Part shown: one piece after another, positions 9,389 through 18,062 of the stretch
Layout: each line of letters begins with the position of its first letter
Position numbering within the stretch: the stretch's first letter is position 1
Assembly (NCBI RefSeq): GCF_003815715.1
Contig: NZ_CP033922.1
Span: 2,200,001 to 2,264,000, forward strand
Direction: 5' to 3'
Source of the DNA: Chryseobacterium sp. G0162
Lineage (GTDB): Bacteria; Bacteroidota; Bacteroidia; Flavobacteriales; Weeksellaceae
Length of the DNA stretch: 64,000 nucleotides
The notes under the pieces: model-generated
Told to the model about the DNA's origin: nothing
What the model saw: the letters and a program-made list of their open reading frames with translations, nothing else
Database searches by the model: none
Made by a program: the position numbers and the translations under genes

Positions 9389-10075
9389 ATGAGCAACAGA
9401 ATATTATTAGTAGAGGACGATCAGAGTTTCGGGGCGGTGCTTAAAGATTATTTAACAATCAATAATTTTGAAGTAACCCTTGCTACTGATGGAGAACAGG
9501 GATTGAAAGAATTTACGGAAAATGAATTCGACATCTGTATATTTGACGTCATGATGCCTAAGAAAGATGGGTTTTCATTGGCTGAAGATGTAAAAAAGAT
9601 TGATAAAAATACACCGATTATATTCCTTACAGCAAGAAATATGAGAGAAGATATCCTTAAAGGGTACCAACTGGGAGCTGATGATTACATCACGAAACCA
9701 TTTGATACGGAACTTCTTTTATACAAGATCAAAGCAATTCTTCAAAGAAGCTCTACCCTGGAAAATGAGGAACAGGAGCAATTTAAGATCAGCAATATCT
9801 TTTTCGATTCTATGCTGAGACAGCTGAAGGTGGGTGATAAAGAATATAAGCTTTCTCCAAAAGAAAACGAATTATTGAAACTTCTTTGCATCCACAGAAA
9901 CGATTTCATGCCAAGAGACCTTGCTCTTAGAAAGATCTGGAAAAAGGAAAATTACTTTACGGCAAGAAGTATGGACGTGTATATTGCCAAGCTTCGTAAA
10001 TTATTGAAAGATGACGAAGGATTAGAAATTATCAACGTTCACGGTGAAGGATTTAGACTTCTTGTAAAAAATTAA
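9389..10075 (+). CDS. OmpR/PhoB-family response regulator
   Basis: A 228-aa DNA-binding regulator. The receiver domain (residues 1-120) has the acidic pair D10/D11, phospho-acceptor D53 in FDVMMPKKDG, T81 and K103 in ITKPF. The C-terminal winged helix (about 130-226) has YKLSPKENELLKLL and the recognition region RSMDVYIAKLRKLL. It is cognate to the kinase 144 bases upstream, by position. The intergenic spacer is AT-rich and carries short TTAATT runs; no clear operator is visible. It is followed by a hairpin terminator. RprY-like by overall organisation. Confidence 0.94.
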   Translation: MSNRILLVEDDQSFGAVLKDYLTINNFEVTLATDGEQGLKEFTENEFDICIFDVMMPKKDGFSLAEDVKKIDKNTPIIFLTARNMREDILKGYQLGADDYITKPFDTELLLYKIKAILQRSSTLENEEQEQFKISNIFFDSMLRQLKVGDKEYKLSPKENELLKLLCIHRNDFMPRDLALRKIWKKENYFTARSMDVYIAKLRKLLKDDEGLEIINVHGEGFRLLVKN

Positions 10076-10098
10076 TCTAAAAACCGTATTATAAATAT

Positions 10099-10140
10099 AA
10101 AATTAGCAAAACAATTGAAAATGTTTTGCTAATTTTGTTT
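10099..10140 (+). terminator. Intrinsic terminator after the response regulator gene
   Basis: AAAATTAGCAAAAC pairs with GTTTTGCTAATTTT around a 10-base loop, then GTTT. The right arm also contains TAATTTTG (10130-10137), a match to the flavobacterial -7 element, so the same bases may serve as part of a promoter for the next gene. Confidence 0.75.
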
Positions 10141-10157
10141 CATACCCCATCAAGGAT

Positions 10158-10799
10158 ATGAAAAATACGTTTTTAGGTTTGATCTCTGTATCAATATTAG
10201 CTGTCTCTTGTAAGAAAGATGAAAAAGCAACTTATTTAAAAGAAGAGGCTGGTTCTCAGCAATCTTCTGTAGCTATCAATAATACCCCAAAAGTTTCATT
10301 AATGGATCAGGCGGGAGTTCAATCCAATCCGGCAACGGTTGCTATGGCCACTGCTCCGGGAATGAATCCTGCGCACGGACAACCGGGGCACCGATGTGAT
10401 ATTCCTGTTGGACAGCCTTTAAACAGCCAGCCTGCAGCTGCTCCTGCTTCACAAAATATCAGCGTAGGTGCTAACAATGCCATTCAAATTGACCCTAGTT
10501 CAGCATCTCCAGCGAAAATAACGATGGACAATGCTAAACCCGGGAAAACAGCTCCGGGAATGAACCCACCACATGGGCAACCGGGACACCGATGTGATAT
10601 TCCTGTTGGACAACCTTTGAGCAGTAAACCGGCTCCGGCTCAGCAAACGGTTCAAAATAACATCCAGGTTACCCCTACACCAACCCCTGCTCAGGTGGCT
10701 TCACAAAATCTGGCTATGGGAGAAAAACCCAAAGTAAACCCTGCTCATGGGGAACCTTGGCATAGCTGTTCTCTAAAAGTTGGTGATCCTTTGCCATAA
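10158..10799 (+). CDS. Lipoprotein with three NPxHGxPxHxC repeats
   Basis: A 213-aa protein with a lipoprotein signal (ILAVSC, lipidated Cys at 18). The body is low-complexity (Ala, Pro, Gln, Asn) with three copies of a roughly 19-residue motif at 70-88, 136-154 and 194-212. Copies one and two read NPaHGQPGHRCDIPVGQPL; the last is divergent (NPAHGEPWHSC...VGDPL) and ends the protein. Each copy keeps two His and one Cys, which suggests metal binding, but this is inference. I recall the motif from other flavobacterial hypothetical proteins without a known function. It lies upstream of a Cys-rich exported protein and an HMA-containing TonB receptor, supporting a metal theme. Confidence 0.8.
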   Translation: MKNTFLGLISVSILAVSCKKDEKATYLKEEAGSQQSSVAINNTPKVSLMDQAGVQSNPATVAMATAPGMNPAHGQPGHRCDIPVGQPLNSQPAAAPASQNISVGANNAIQIDPSSASPAKITMDNAKPGKTAPGMNPPHGQPGHRCDIPVGQPLSSKPAPAQQTVQNNIQVTPTPTPAQVASQNLAMGEKPKVNPAHGEPWHSCSLKVGDPLP

Positions 10800-10813
10800 A
10801 TTTTGTATTTTTG
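10780..10813 (+). promoter_or_regulatory. Predicted flavobacterial promoter for the Cys-rich protein gene
   Basis: TTG at 10780-10782, a 23-base spacer and TATTTTTG at 10806-10813 match the Bacteroidota consensus TTG-N17-23-TAnnTTTG at its upper spacing limit. The ATG at 10819 begins only six bases after the -7 element, so transcription would start at or next to the start codon (leaderless mRNA). The -33 element lies inside the end of the preceding gene. Confidence 0.5.
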
Positions 10814-10818
10814 CAGAT

Positions 10819-11181
10819 ATGAAGCTGTTTCACCTACTGGCAATAGTATTTTGTTTGGGAATCTTTTTGGTTCCTAAGGACGGCTTCTATGCTCAATCTA
10901 TGCAGGAAACCTGCTGCAAGGCAGAGTCCGGAAAGAAGAGTGACTGTTGTAAAAATCATTCTTCAAAAAAAGAGGGTAAAGATGATGCGACAAAGTCATG
11001 TAATGACGATTGCTGCTCATCATGTATTGCCTGCTATACTTTTATTGAGACCCCTTTTTCAAAAAACCTGCGTTTGGAACTGTCTTATTACAAAGCCAAT
11101 AAGAATCCTCAGTTTCAATATTCAGACCCTTATCTTTCAGACCGTTTAAAGGAAATCTGGCAGCCGCCTAAAATAGGTTAA
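10819..11181 (+). CDS. Small Cys-rich exported protein (HYC_CC_PP / DUF6660-like)
   Basis: A 120-aa protein with an N-terminal signal peptide (MKLFHLLAIVFCLGIFLV, cleavage near FYAQ). A Cys-rich stretch follows (ETCC, DCC, SC, DDCCSSCIAC; 11 Cys between about residues 32 and 72), and then a C-terminus ending IWQPPKIG. This layout resembles small Bacteroidota proteins that NCBI calls HYC_CC_PP or DUF6660, found beside metal-related TonB receptors; I am matching by memory of motifs. The start at 10819 is chosen because the signal peptide begins there and a promoter lies just upstream. It precedes the HMA-TonB receptor by 67 bases and is probably cotranscribed. Likely periplasmic metal binding, inferred from Cys content. 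Confidence 0.65.
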   Translation: MKLFHLLAIVFCLGIFLVPKDGFYAQSMQETCCKAESGKKSDCCKNHSSKKEGKDDATKSCNDDCCSSCIACYTFIETPFSKNLRLELSYYKANKNPQFQYSDPYLSDRLKEIWQPPKIG

Positions 11182-11248
11182 TTAAAACATTGTGAGTTCG
11201 TTATATTCTATAGCGAACCGTATTTTATTTAATCTAAATTTTAAACAA

Positions 11249-13933
11249 ATGAAATTATATATTTCCAGGTTGATACTTGGTGCATTATTCTTATTTACTC
11301 AATTTATATACGCTCAAAATCTTCAGAAAAACCAGTTCAAAGTAAAAGGGAACTGCGAAATGTGCAAAACAAGAATTGAAGGTGCCGCTAAAAAGGCAGG
11401 CGCAAAAACGGCTGTTTATTCTATTGACCTTCAAACATTGACTTTAGAAACGGATAAGGTTTCCACAGATGAAGTTCTAAAAAAAGTAGCGGAAGCAGGT
11501 CATGATAATGAAAAATTTAAAGCTTCTGATGATGTTTACAAAAACCTGCCGGGATGTTGTCTATACGAAAGAGATTTACAACCTACTCAAGCTGCAGCAG
11601 AACATCATGAGCATCATCCTGCAGCCAAAAAAGAAAATGAATTTTACGTAAGAGGAAACTGTGCTTCATGCAAAGCAAGAATTGAAAAAGCAGCTCAGGG
11701 AGCAGGAGCAGATTCCGCGGAATGGAGTGCAGAAAAACAAACGGTTACTTTACATTTTGATGCTGCAAAAACTTCATCGGATAAAATCTTAAAAGCAATT
11801 GCCGATGCAGGGCATGATAATGAAAAATACAAGGCTTTGGACGCTACTTACAATGGTCTTCCCGGATGTTGCCTGTATGACAGAGATTTTACCTTTGGAG
11901 AAGCCAATCCAAAAGTTCATTATGAAGAAGCTAAACATGAAAATCAATCAGCTCCATCTGACAATGATGCTCACAGCAAGCATGAAAAGAGTATTGACGG
12001 TGTTGTAGTAACAGGTTCTAAAGCCGCTACTTCTTTAAACAAGAAAGAAGCAGGATTAGTTTTTAATATTGATAAAAAAGAACTATTAAAAGCAGCATGT
12101 TGCAATTTATCTGAAAGCTTTGAAACGAATGCCACTGTAGATGTATCATTCAGCAATGCTGTAACAGGAACGAAACAGCTAAAAATGCTGGGTCTGGATC
12201 AAAAATATACAAGCTTAACAAAAGAGCAGCTCCCTGAGATCAGAGGATTGGCTTCGGCTTATGGATTAAATTTCATTCCCGGAAGATGGATTGAAAGTAT
12301 TCAGCTAACGAAAGGCGGAAGTACAGTAACCAACGGTTATGAAAGTATTACAGGGCAGATCAACACTGAATTGTTGAAGAATGCCAAAACTCCGGAAACT
12401 TCCCTGAACCTTTTTTCTGATTTTAACGGAAGAGCTGAGGCAAATATTACCAGTGTATCTCCCATTAATGATAAATGGTCACAGACTTTCCTTCTTCACG
12501 GAAACGGAACGTTTGGAAATACGGATATGAATGATGATGGCTTTCTTGACAGACCAAAAGGAACGCAGATCAATGCTGCTTACCTTCTTAACTATAATGA
12601 CCTGGAAAAATCAGGATTTGGATCTCATTTTGGAATTAATTTCATCAGAGATGAAAGAACTGCAGGCCAAACTGCTTTTGACAAGAAACTGGCTCAGGAT
12701 AAACAATCTGCTTATGGGGTAGGAATTGATATCTCAAGATTTCAGGTTTGGAATAAAACAGGATATGTTTTTGAAGGAAAACCTTACCAGAGTATTGGTT
12801 GGATGAACCAATATGTATACCACCAGCAGGACAGTTTCTTCGGATTGAGAAATTATTCTGGGAAACAGCATACGTATTATTCAAATTTAATTTTTGAGAG
12901 CATCCTTGGAAATACCAATCATAAATATAAAGCGGGAGCTAGTTTCCTGTATGATGGTTATGAGGAGACGTATTTAACGGACAATATTAAGAGAAATGAA
13001 ATTGTTCCGGGAATTTTTGCCGAATATACTTTAACAGGTTTAAAATATACTTTAGTAGCCGGAACCAGAGTGGATTTCCACAACCTGGCAGGAACTCAGT
13101 TTACACCAAGAGTGAATTTCAAATATGATTTTACCCCGCAAACTATTTTAAGACTTTCTGCTGGAAGAGGATTCAGAACAGCGAATGTTTTTGCCGAAAG
13201 CCAACAGTATTTTGCCTCTAACAGAGCAATTAATATTCTACCAAACGGAGGAAACATTTATGGTTTAAAGCCTGAAATTGCATGGAATTATGGAGCAAGC
13301 TTACAACAGGAGTTCAAGCTTTTCGGAAGAAAATCCACAATTATTGCTGATTTTTTCAGAACCGATTTCCAGAATCAGGTATTGGTAGATTTAGACCGAT
13401 CTCCTCAACAATTTACATTCTATAACCTGGAAGGAAAATCATTTGCGAATTCCTTCCAAACGCAATGGGATTTTACTCCTTTCAAAAATTTTGATGTAAG
13501 ATTAGCTTATAAATACTATGATGTACAGGCGGACTATATCGGCGGAAGAAGAGAGGTTCCTTTTATGGCAAAACACAGAGGTTTTATAAACCTTGCCTAT
13601 TCTACGAACAAAAACGATAAAGGTGGATTCTGGAGTTTTGATACCACGCTAAACTGGGTAGGAAAACAAAGACTTCCGAATATGGCTGGTAATCCTGCAG
13701 AATTTCAGTTACCAACCTATTCCAATTCTTATGCTGTACTGAATGCACAGATCTCAAAAAACTTCAATAAGAAGCTAAGGGCTTACGTAGGTGGAGAAAA
13801 TCTTACTTCTTATTACCAGAAAAATGCAATCATCGATTTTAGAAATCCATTCGGAAACTATTTTGATGGCGGAATGGTATACGCTCCGATTATGAAAGCG
13901 AACTTTTATGTGGGACTGGACGTAACGTTTTAA
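11249..13933 (+). CDS. TonB-dependent outer-membrane receptor with two N-terminal HMA domains
   Basis: An 894-aa receptor. A signal peptide (to about residue 22, YAQ) is followed by two tandem heavy-metal-associated domains, with GNCEMCK (C36, C39) and GNCASCK (C138, C141), each ending in an LPGCCLY motif (C103/C104 and C207/C208). A His-rich linker (AAEHHEHHPAAKK) separates them. The plug begins near residue 250 (GVVVTGSKAATSLNKKEAG), contains another CC pair (284/285), and the beta-barrel runs to the terminal VGLDVTF. The HMA domains take the place of the usual carboxypeptidase-like N-terminal domain. Likely uptake or sensing of a soft metal such as copper, by inference from the Cys motifs and the Cys-rich neighbour. 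The ATG at 11249 gives a clean signal peptide; an upstream GTG at 11192 is unlikely. Confidence 0.88.
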   Translation: MKLYISRLILGALFLFTQFIYAQNLQKNQFKVKGNCEMCKTRIEGAAKKAGAKTAVYSIDLQTLTLETDKVSTDEVLKKVAEAGHDNEKFKASDDVYKNLPGCCLYERDLQPTQAAAEHHEHHPAAKKENEFYVRGNCASCKARIEKAAQGAGADSAEWSAEKQTVTLHFDAAKTSSDKILKAIADAGHDNEKYKALDATYNGLPGCCLYDRDFTFGEANPKVHYEEAKHENQSAPSDNDAHSKHEKSIDGVVVTGSKAATSLNKKEAGLVFNIDKKELLKAACCNLSESFETNATVDVSFSNAVTGTKQLKMLGLDQKYTSLTKEQLPEIRGLASAYGLNFIPGRWIESIQLTKGGSTVTNGYESITGQINTELLKNAKTPETSLNLFSDFNGRAEANITSVSPINDKWSQTFLLHGNGTFGNTDMNDDGFLDRPKGTQINAAYLLNYNDLEKSGFGSHFGINFIRDERTAGQTAFDKKLAQDKQSAYGVGIDISRFQVWNKTGYVFEGKPYQSIGWMNQYVYHQQDSFFGLRNYSGKQHTYYSNLIFESILGNTNHKYKAGASFLYDGYEETYLTDNIKRNEIVPGIFAEYTLTGLKYTLVAGTRVDFHNLAGTQFTPRVNFKYDFTPQTILRLSAGRGFRTANVFAESQQYFASNRAINILPNGGNIYGLKPEIAWNYGASLQQEFKLFGRKSTIIADFFRTDFQNQVLVDLDRSPQQFTFYNLEGKSFANSFQTQWDFTPFKNFDVRLAYKYYDVQADYIGGRREVPFMAKHRGFINLAYSTNKNDKGGFWSFDTTLNWVGKQRLPNMAGNPAEFQLPTYSNSYAVLNAQISKNFNKKLRAYVGGENLTSYYQKNAIIDFRNPFGNYFDGGMVYAPIMKANFYVGLDVTF

Positions 13934-14020
13934 AGAGGGAGATTGAAATACTGTTGGACAGTTTATTGAGTTGAAATATTTATAACTTCTTTTTCTGTTT
14001 CAGAAAATCCTTGAAAATAT

Positions 14021-14050
14021 AAAACAGCATCAAATTGATGCTGTTTTTTT
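14021..14050 (+). terminator. Intrinsic terminator after the HMA-TonB receptor gene
   Basis: AAAACAGCATCAA pairs with TTGATGCTGTTTT, followed by T residues. Together with the hairpin at 14215-14249 and the short AAACCT-TAT-AGGTTT palindrome at 14070-14084, this is all that I see in the 320-base gap 13934-14253. Confidence 0.9.
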
Positions 14051-14214
14051 ATTATCAAAACTTTCAAAAAAACCTTATAGGTTTAAGTATTCATATATTT
14101 TTACAAAAATCCGGAGACCTATCTCAATCAATAAATTCGATGGTAAAATAATGGACAGGTTTTATGAAAAAAGACAGTAAATCTTCTCTTCCAGCATTCT
14201 GCTTCCTTACCCAA

Positions 14215-14249
14215 TAAAAAGAGCAGTATCAAAATTGATACTGCTCTTT
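14215..14249 (-). terminator. Intrinsic terminator at the end of the N-glycan locus
   Basis: AAAGAGCAGTATCAA pairs perfectly with TTGATACTGCTCTTT (15 bp). Read on the minus strand the stem runs into TTTTTATT. It lies directly after the cupin stop codon and closes the minus-strand block. Confidence 0.9.
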
Positions 14250-14253
14250 CATT

Positions 14254-14751
14254 TTATCTTCCAAAGTCATCCTGTACTCTTACGATATCATCTTCGTCTG
14301 AAGGATTGGATGCATCGGTATGCTGCCAGATTTCGGCTACAATTCCCCAGCCTGACAGACCTATTAATCTGTGTCTTTCTCCCTGTTGAAGTTTGACCTG
14401 ATCTTTCGGATGGTATTCTCCAATTTCTCCTTCTTCATCTGTAGGACTTCTTTTGATTCCTACCGTTCCTTCTACAACCTGCCAGATCTCTGCTCTTCTG
14501 TGGTGATACTGCCAGCTTAATCTTGCTTCCGGAGCTACAATAAGAATTTTTGGACTTAGCTTCCCGCCTATTCTTAAGTTCTCCACATCAATTCCATCAA
14601 AGTATTGGTTGGCAAAATCCTGTGCCTGTGTTTCATCTATTACAAAAAAACCTCCCCATGGTCTGGTTTCATCTTTTGCCGCAATTGTAAAACCCTGAGT
14701 TTCCAAAGTTTTTTCAACTCTATCGAATAGTTCTTTTTTTTCCGTGCTCAT
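14254..14751 (-). CDS. Phosphomannose-isomerase-like cupin (type II C-terminal domain)
   Basis: A 165-aa single-domain cupin resembling the mannose-6-phosphate isomerase domain of type II enzymes, which interconvert mannose-6-P and fructose-6-P. Visible motifs are RPWGGFFVID (30-39), the metal motif LSWQYHHRRAEIW (Q81, H83, H84, E88) and the second cupin motif GERHRLIG, with VAEIWQH near the end. It has no signal peptide and is cytoplasmic. It is the last gene of a 12-gene minus-strand block for mannose-rich glycan use, 25 bases after GH92, which fits feeding mannose-6-P into glycolysis. Databases sometimes label such proteins phosphoheptose isomerase; I regard the mannose reading as better supported by context, but activity is unproven. 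Confidence 0.8.
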   Translation of the reverse strand: MSTEKKELFDRVEKTLETQGFTIAAKDETRPWGGFFVIDETQAQDFANQYFDGIDVENLRIGGKLSPKILIVAPEARLSWQYHHRRAEIWQVVEGTVGIKRSPTDEEGEIGEYHPKDQVKLQQGERHRLIGLSGWGIVAEIWQHTDASNPSDEDDIVRVQDDFGR

Positions 14752-14776
14752 ATATCTTTTTTCTCTTAATTAAAAA

Positions 14777-17059
14777 TTATTTACCTGACTCTTCTTTTGA
14801 CATTGAATAGGGGAAATCTTTTTCCTGCGTTCCTCTGTCAGTATTCGGTTTACTATCCATTTTAAAGTCTAAAACCGCTCCTTTGATTAATTCTTTATGA
14901 CTTAACCAATTTTTGGAATAAGGTTGCTGATTTACATTCAATGATTTTACATATAAATTTTCAGCATTATTTTCCGGTGCTTTTATTTCAATTTTCTTGC
15001 CATTTTCCAGGTGAATGGTTGCTTCTTTAAACAATGGTGCTCCCAACACATATTGATCTGTTGCCGGTGTTACCGGATAAAAACCTAATGCTGAGAAAAT
15101 ATACCATGCGGAAGTCTGCCCATTATCTTCGTCTCCACAATACCCATCCGGAGTAGCCTGATACAGCTTGTTCATTACCTGTCTTGCCCAATATTGAGTT
15201 TTGTAAGGTGCCCCGGCATAATTGTACAGATAGATCATGTGCTGAATAGGCTGATTTCCGTGAGCATACTGCCCCATATTCATAATCTGCATTTCTCTGA
15301 TCTCATGGATCACTCCACCATAATAGCTGTCATCAAAAACCGGTGGTAAAGAAAATACCTCATCCAACTTGGCTTCAAATTTCTTTTTACCGCCCATTAG
15401 TTCTGAAAGACCATTGATATCCTGGAAAACCGACCAGGTATAATGCCAGCTATTGCCTTCTGTAAAAGCATCTCCCCATTTAAAAGGATTGAAAGGTTTC
15501 TGAAAATTACCGTCTTTATTTTTACCACGCATCAATCCTGTTTCCTTATCAAACAGATTTTTGTAATTATACGCTCTTTTTTTGTAAATATCAATTTCTG
15601 AGGCAGGTTTTCCTAATGCCTTTCCTAATTGATAGATTGCAAAATCATCATAAGCGTATTCTAATGTTCTGGCTGCATTCTCATTAATTTTTACATCATA
15701 AGGAACATAGCCTAATTCATTGTAATATTTTACTCCTGCACGTCCTACTGCTTTCATCGGACCTTCATTGTTGGCACCATGTTTTACTGCCTGCCAAAGG
15801 GTTTCCACATCAAAGCCGCGAAGTCCTTTGATATACGCATCTGCTACTACGGAAGCGGAATTGTTTCCGATCATAATATCAGAATATCCCGGACTGCTCC
15901 ACTCTGGTAAAAATCCTCCTTCTTTATAAGCATTGGCTAATCCTTCCTGCATTTCTACATTGATGCTTGGATATACCAGATTCAGAAAAGGATATAAAGC
16001 GCGGAAAGTGTCCCAGAATCCTGTTCCTGCAAACATTCTCCCGTCTGTAATTTTTCCGTTGTAAGGACTCCAGTGCTTTATTTTATTCTGAGCATCGATC
16101 TCGTATAATTTTTGAGGAAAGAATAAAGTTCTGTATAATGAGGAATAAAAGGTTCTCATCTGTTGATCTGTTCCTCCTTTTACTTCTATTTTTCCTAAAG
16201 TTGTATTCCAGATATTTTTAGCATCGGTCTTTACCTGATCAAAATTTCTGTTCCCGATTTCTCTTTTAAGATTAAGCTCAGCCTGCTCAAAACAGATGAA
16301 TGAAGAGGCAACTTTTGCATAAACGGTTTCTTTATTTTTCAGTTTAAAGCCAACTATTGCTCCGGTATGATCGCTGGTAATCTCCAACTTATCATTCACC
16401 AAGTTATCATCTTTCCATGTTTTTGTCAGTTCAAAGTCTTTATCAAACTGGATGACAAAATAGTTTTTAAAATTTTCATATTTCCCTGTGGAATATCGGG
16501 TAGTATACCCCAGAATTTTTCTTTCTTTGGGTACTATTTTGATGTATGAACCTTTATTCAGGGCATCAATAACTATATATGCACTATCTGTTTTCGGGAA
16601 ATCAAATTTGAAAAAAGAAGCTCTTTCCGTAGGGGTAAATTCTGTAGTTACATTGATATCTGCTAAATAAACACTATAGAAATAAGGGGTTGCAACCTCA
16701 GCTTTATGACTGAACCAACTTGCTCTGTCGTCTTCTTTAAATTTTAATTTTCCTACTCCCGGCATGATGGAAAATGCGCCATAATCATTCATCCAGGGAG
16801 AGGGTTGATGGGTTTGTTTGAATCCTTTTATTTTATCGGCATCGTAAGTGTAGGCCCATCCGTCACCCATCTTTCCGGTTTGTGCCGTCCAGAGATTCAT
16901 CCCCCATGGAAGCCCAACTGCCGGATAGGTATTTCCGTTGGATAATGAGGGTTTGGATTGGGTTCCCATCAATGGATTCACATAATCTACAGGAGATATA
17001 TTCTGACCAAACACTAAGGCCTGTAATAAAAGAAAGCAAGTAGAAAAAATAGACTTCAT
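14777..17059 (-). CDS. GH92 family alpha-mannosidase (first copy)
   Basis: GH92 enzymes are calcium-dependent, inverting exo-alpha-mannosidases. The 760-aa protein has a signal peptide (to about residue 18, VFG), the GH92 opening VDYVNPLMGTQ with YPAVGLPWGMN, and the C-terminal block GDEDNGQTSAWYIFSALGF followed by YPVTPATDQYVLG. In the segment before the last catalytic block it reads GNQPIQHMIYLYNYAG, where the other GH92 of this locus reads GDEPGHHVPYLYNYAG. The two copies therefore probably differ in linkage preference. Likely periplasmic, trimming alpha-mannose from imported glycans. It lies 21 bases from the ROK gene and 25 from the cupin, so cotranscribed. Confidence 0.93.
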   Translation of the reverse strand: MKSIFSTCFLLLQALVFGQNISPVDYVNPLMGTQSKPSLSNGNTYPAVGLPWGMNLWTAQTGKMGDGWAYTYDADKIKGFKQTHQPSPWMNDYGAFSIMPGVGKLKFKEDDRASWFSHKAEVATPYFYSVYLADINVTTEFTPTERASFFKFDFPKTDSAYIVIDALNKGSYIKIVPKERKILGYTTRYSTGKYENFKNYFVIQFDKDFELTKTWKDDNLVNDKLEITSDHTGAIVGFKLKNKETVYAKVASSFICFEQAELNLKREIGNRNFDQVKTDAKNIWNTTLGKIEVKGGTDQQMRTFYSSLYRTLFFPQKLYEIDAQNKIKHWSPYNGKITDGRMFAGTGFWDTFRALYPFLNLVYPSINVEMQEGLANAYKEGGFLPEWSSPGYSDIMIGNNSASVVADAYIKGLRGFDVETLWQAVKHGANNEGPMKAVGRAGVKYYNELGYVPYDVKINENAARTLEYAYDDFAIYQLGKALGKPASEIDIYKKRAYNYKNLFDKETGLMRGKNKDGNFQKPFNPFKWGDAFTEGNSWHYTWSVFQDINGLSELMGGKKKFEAKLDEVFSLPPVFDDSYYGGVIHEIREMQIMNMGQYAHGNQPIQHMIYLYNYAGAPYKTQYWARQVMNKLYQATPDGYCGDEDNGQTSAWYIFSALGFYPVTPATDQYVLGAPLFKEATIHLENGKKIEIKAPENNAENLYVKSLNVNQQPYSKNWLSHKELIKGAVLDFKMDSKPNTDRGTQEKDFPYSMSKEESGK

Positions 17060-17080
17060 TGTATCGTTTCGTTTGTTAAT

Positions 17081-17944
17081 TTATATAAGCTTTTTTAATG
17101 CATAGCTGGCCGCTCCCAGAATGGCCGCATCTTCAAAGATGGCCGAAATTTTAACCTGCAAGTTAATATTATTCTTTATTAGATTCTGAATAAATCTTTG
17201 CTCAAAATGAGGATACGCTTTTGCGATATTTCCTCCTATAACTAAAACTTCCGGTTTGTAATGATCTACATATTTTACAATAAAATCGGAGAAAGAATCT
17301 GCATATTCATCAAACATCTTTTGCTGTATTTCTAAAGGTTTATCCAAAAGATCTTTAGTTCCTGAAATTTTCTCTCCGGTAAGTTTCTCATACCTATTTA
17401 CAAACCAGCGTGTAGCTAGGTAATCTTCACATATTGAGTCTTTAAATGGTGAGTCCCATAAGTCTTCATCGGTCGCAAATTCTCCGTTATAAAATGTGGT
17501 TCCCAATCCTGTACCCAGTGTTACTCCAAAAACTCTTTTAAAGCCCTGAACACAGCCTCCAAATACTTCTCCTTCCATAAAGGCAGCAGCATCATTTACA
17601 AAATGAATCTGCTTTGAAGAAATGGATAATCTATTCGCCAGTTCTTCTTTTATATTGACCTGGTGTATATCAATAAATTTCCCTTGCTGCATTAGAGAGA
17701 TTCCCTTTTCATAGTCGAAAGGCCCCGGCATAGCAATTCCAAGTAAAAGATCTTCTTTCACCAGATCATGGGCCGCTTTCTCAATAGCTGAAGCCCAGGC
17801 TGAAAAAATGGTTTCTTTATTATCAAAAGAATTAACGTGCTCTCTTACATACGTTGAAGTGATAATTTCTCTTTTTTCAGGATCTACCTGTGCCAATGTA
17901 ATATGTGAGCCGCCAATATCGATTCCTAATATATTCTGCATCAT
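17081..17944 (-). CDS. ROK family sugar kinase
   Basis: A 287-aa ASKHA-fold kinase. The phosphate-1 loop is DIGGSH (D9), the catalytic Asp is D118 in VNDAAAFMEGE, and GVTLGTGLGT (141-149) is the ROK glycine motif. The usual ROK zinc motif (CxCGxxGCxE) is absent; the equivalent region reads SICEDYLATRWF with one Cys. It therefore resembles the zinc-less polyphosphate/ATP glucokinase-type subgroup. Its position between a GH18 and a GH92 gene points to phosphorylation of mannose or GlcNAc released from N-glycans; which sugar cannot be told from sequence. Cytoplasmic, no signal peptide. MM at the start leaves a one-residue ambiguity. Confidence 0.88.
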   Translation of the reverse strand: MMQNILGIDIGGSHITLAQVDPEKREIITSTYVREHVNSFDNKETIFSAWASAIEKAAHDLVKEDLLLGIAMPGPFDYEKGISLMQQGKFIDIHQVNIKEELANRLSISSKQIHFVNDAAAFMEGEVFGGCVQGFKRVFGVTLGTGLGTTFYNGEFATDEDLWDSPFKDSICEDYLATRWFVNRYEKLTGEKISGTKDLLDKPLEIQQKMFDEYADSFSDFIVKYVDHYKPEVLVIGGNIAKAYPHFEQRFIQNLIKNNINLQVKISAIFEDAAILGAASYALKKLI

Positions 17945-18062
17945 TTTTTATTTTAAATTCAAGCTGTTCTATTGACTTAAAAAACAGACAAACAAGATAC
18001 TGCTTGTCTGCCTGCTTTACAGTCTCTTTTATTTTCCAGATAAAATCTTCATCAACTGATTT

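Noticed and set aside
10780..10818. 13-codon N-terminal extension of the Cys-rich protein
   Set aside because: It would overlap the end of the lipoprotein gene and place polar residues before the signal peptide.
12531..12884. Open frames within the TonB receptor gene on both strands
   Set aside because: They are shadows of the receptor coding frame, without start context or homology.
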